Assembly (NCBI RefSeq): GCF_019049655.1
Contig: NZ_JAFMOX010000059.1
Span: 124,001-188,000, forward strand
From: Rahnella rivi
GTDB lineage: Bacteria; Pseudomonadota; Gammaproteobacteria; Enterobacterales; Enterobacteriaceae
DNA length: 64,000 nucleotides
Direction: 5' to 3'
Shown: in pieces, positions 63,952 through 64,000 of the stretch
Layout of the letters: every line of letters starts with the position of its first letter
How positions within the stretch are numbered: the first letter of the stretch is position 1
The notes under the pieces: model-generated
The model's database searches: none
What the model was told of the DNA's origin: nothing
Seen by the model: only the letters and a program-made list of their open reading frames with translations
Translations under genes and position numbers: made by a program

Positions 63952-64000
63952 ATGAACACTCTCACTCCGTCGTCCGGTTCGCGCACGTCCCCTGCCCCTG
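63952..64000 (+). CDS. Start of the next gene of the ABC importer (cut by window edge)
   Basis: ATG at 63952 preceded by AAGGAT, with 16 codons visible (MNTLTPSSGSRTSPAP). The polar Ser/Pro-rich start gives no family signal. By position it is most likely the transporter ATPase or permease. Confidence 0.55.
   Translation, partial: MNTLTPSSGSRTSPAP

Overview
The window is chromosomal DNA of a member of the Enterobacterales. Many blocks have the gene order and protein sequences of Escherichia/Yersinia/Serratia: yegH-asmA-dcd-udk, mrp-metG, ruvABC-yebC-nudB-aspS, yecDEN-cmoAB-cutC-yecM-argS, murJ-yceM-yceH-rimJ-mdtH-grxB-yceB, ycdYX-ghrA-serX-like tRNA, and astCADBE. The mix of blocks fits Yersiniaceae (Rahnella/Serratia type) better than Escherichia, but the genus is an inference. 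Most of the window is ordinary core genome of moderately high GC. The first ~6.5 kb is clearly more AT-rich.

Layout. 1-6.4 kb (minus strand): the promoter-proximal part of an O-antigen-type polysaccharide cluster (wecA-like initiator, rfbB/D/A/C for dTDP-rhamnose, wzx flippase, a cut-off glycosyltransferase). A JUMPstart/ops element for RfaH lies in front of it, and a galU/galF-type gene sits upstream. 8-17 kb: yegH, asmA, dcd, udk, mrp and metG. 16.7-21.7 kb: a divergent DUF1127/MocR pair (yjiS/yjiR-like), an exported protein made of two repeats, a fumarylacetoacetate-hydrolase-family enzyme, and a two-gene unit of unknown function. 21.9-28 kb: asparagine permease, then a beta-glucoside operon in the order bglF-bglB-bglG with two antiterminator target sites. 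28.2-28.8 kb: a phage-like structured leader in front of a Ner-like regulator. 29-34 kb: ruvB, ruvA (LexA box), ruvC, yebC, nudB and aspS. 34.6-50.8 kb: the yec, argS, murJ and yce blocks. 50.8-55.6 kb: ycdY, ycdX, ghrA, a POT-family transporter and two tandem tRNA-Ser(GGA) genes. 55.7-62.2 kb: the arginine succinyltransferase operon astCADBE with a sigma-54 promoter. 62.8-64 kb: the first gene of a sugar-type ABC importer and the start of the next gene.

How the genes work together. The rfb genes make dTDP-L-rhamnose and start and export the repeat unit under RfaH control. The bgl genes import, phosphorylate and hydrolyse beta-glucosides under antitermination. The ast genes turn arginine into glutamate and ammonia under nitrogen control. 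cmoA/cmoB modify tRNA wobble uridine, and ruvABC resolve Holliday junctions.

The most unusual stretch is 28195-28564. It holds a sigma-70-like promoter overlapping a LacI-family-type operator, then a leader with direct repeats, a central complementary copy and a 24-codon open frame. Its arrangement recalls the antisense immunity RNAs of phages P1 (C4) and P4 (CI), here driving a Mu Ner-like gene. Other items worth checking are an 11-codon open frame with a strong ribosome binding site and its own terminator downstream of astE, an apparently ownerless minus-strand terminator after cmoB, a POT transporter lacking the ExxER motif, and a secreted protein with an exact cysteine-spaced duplication.
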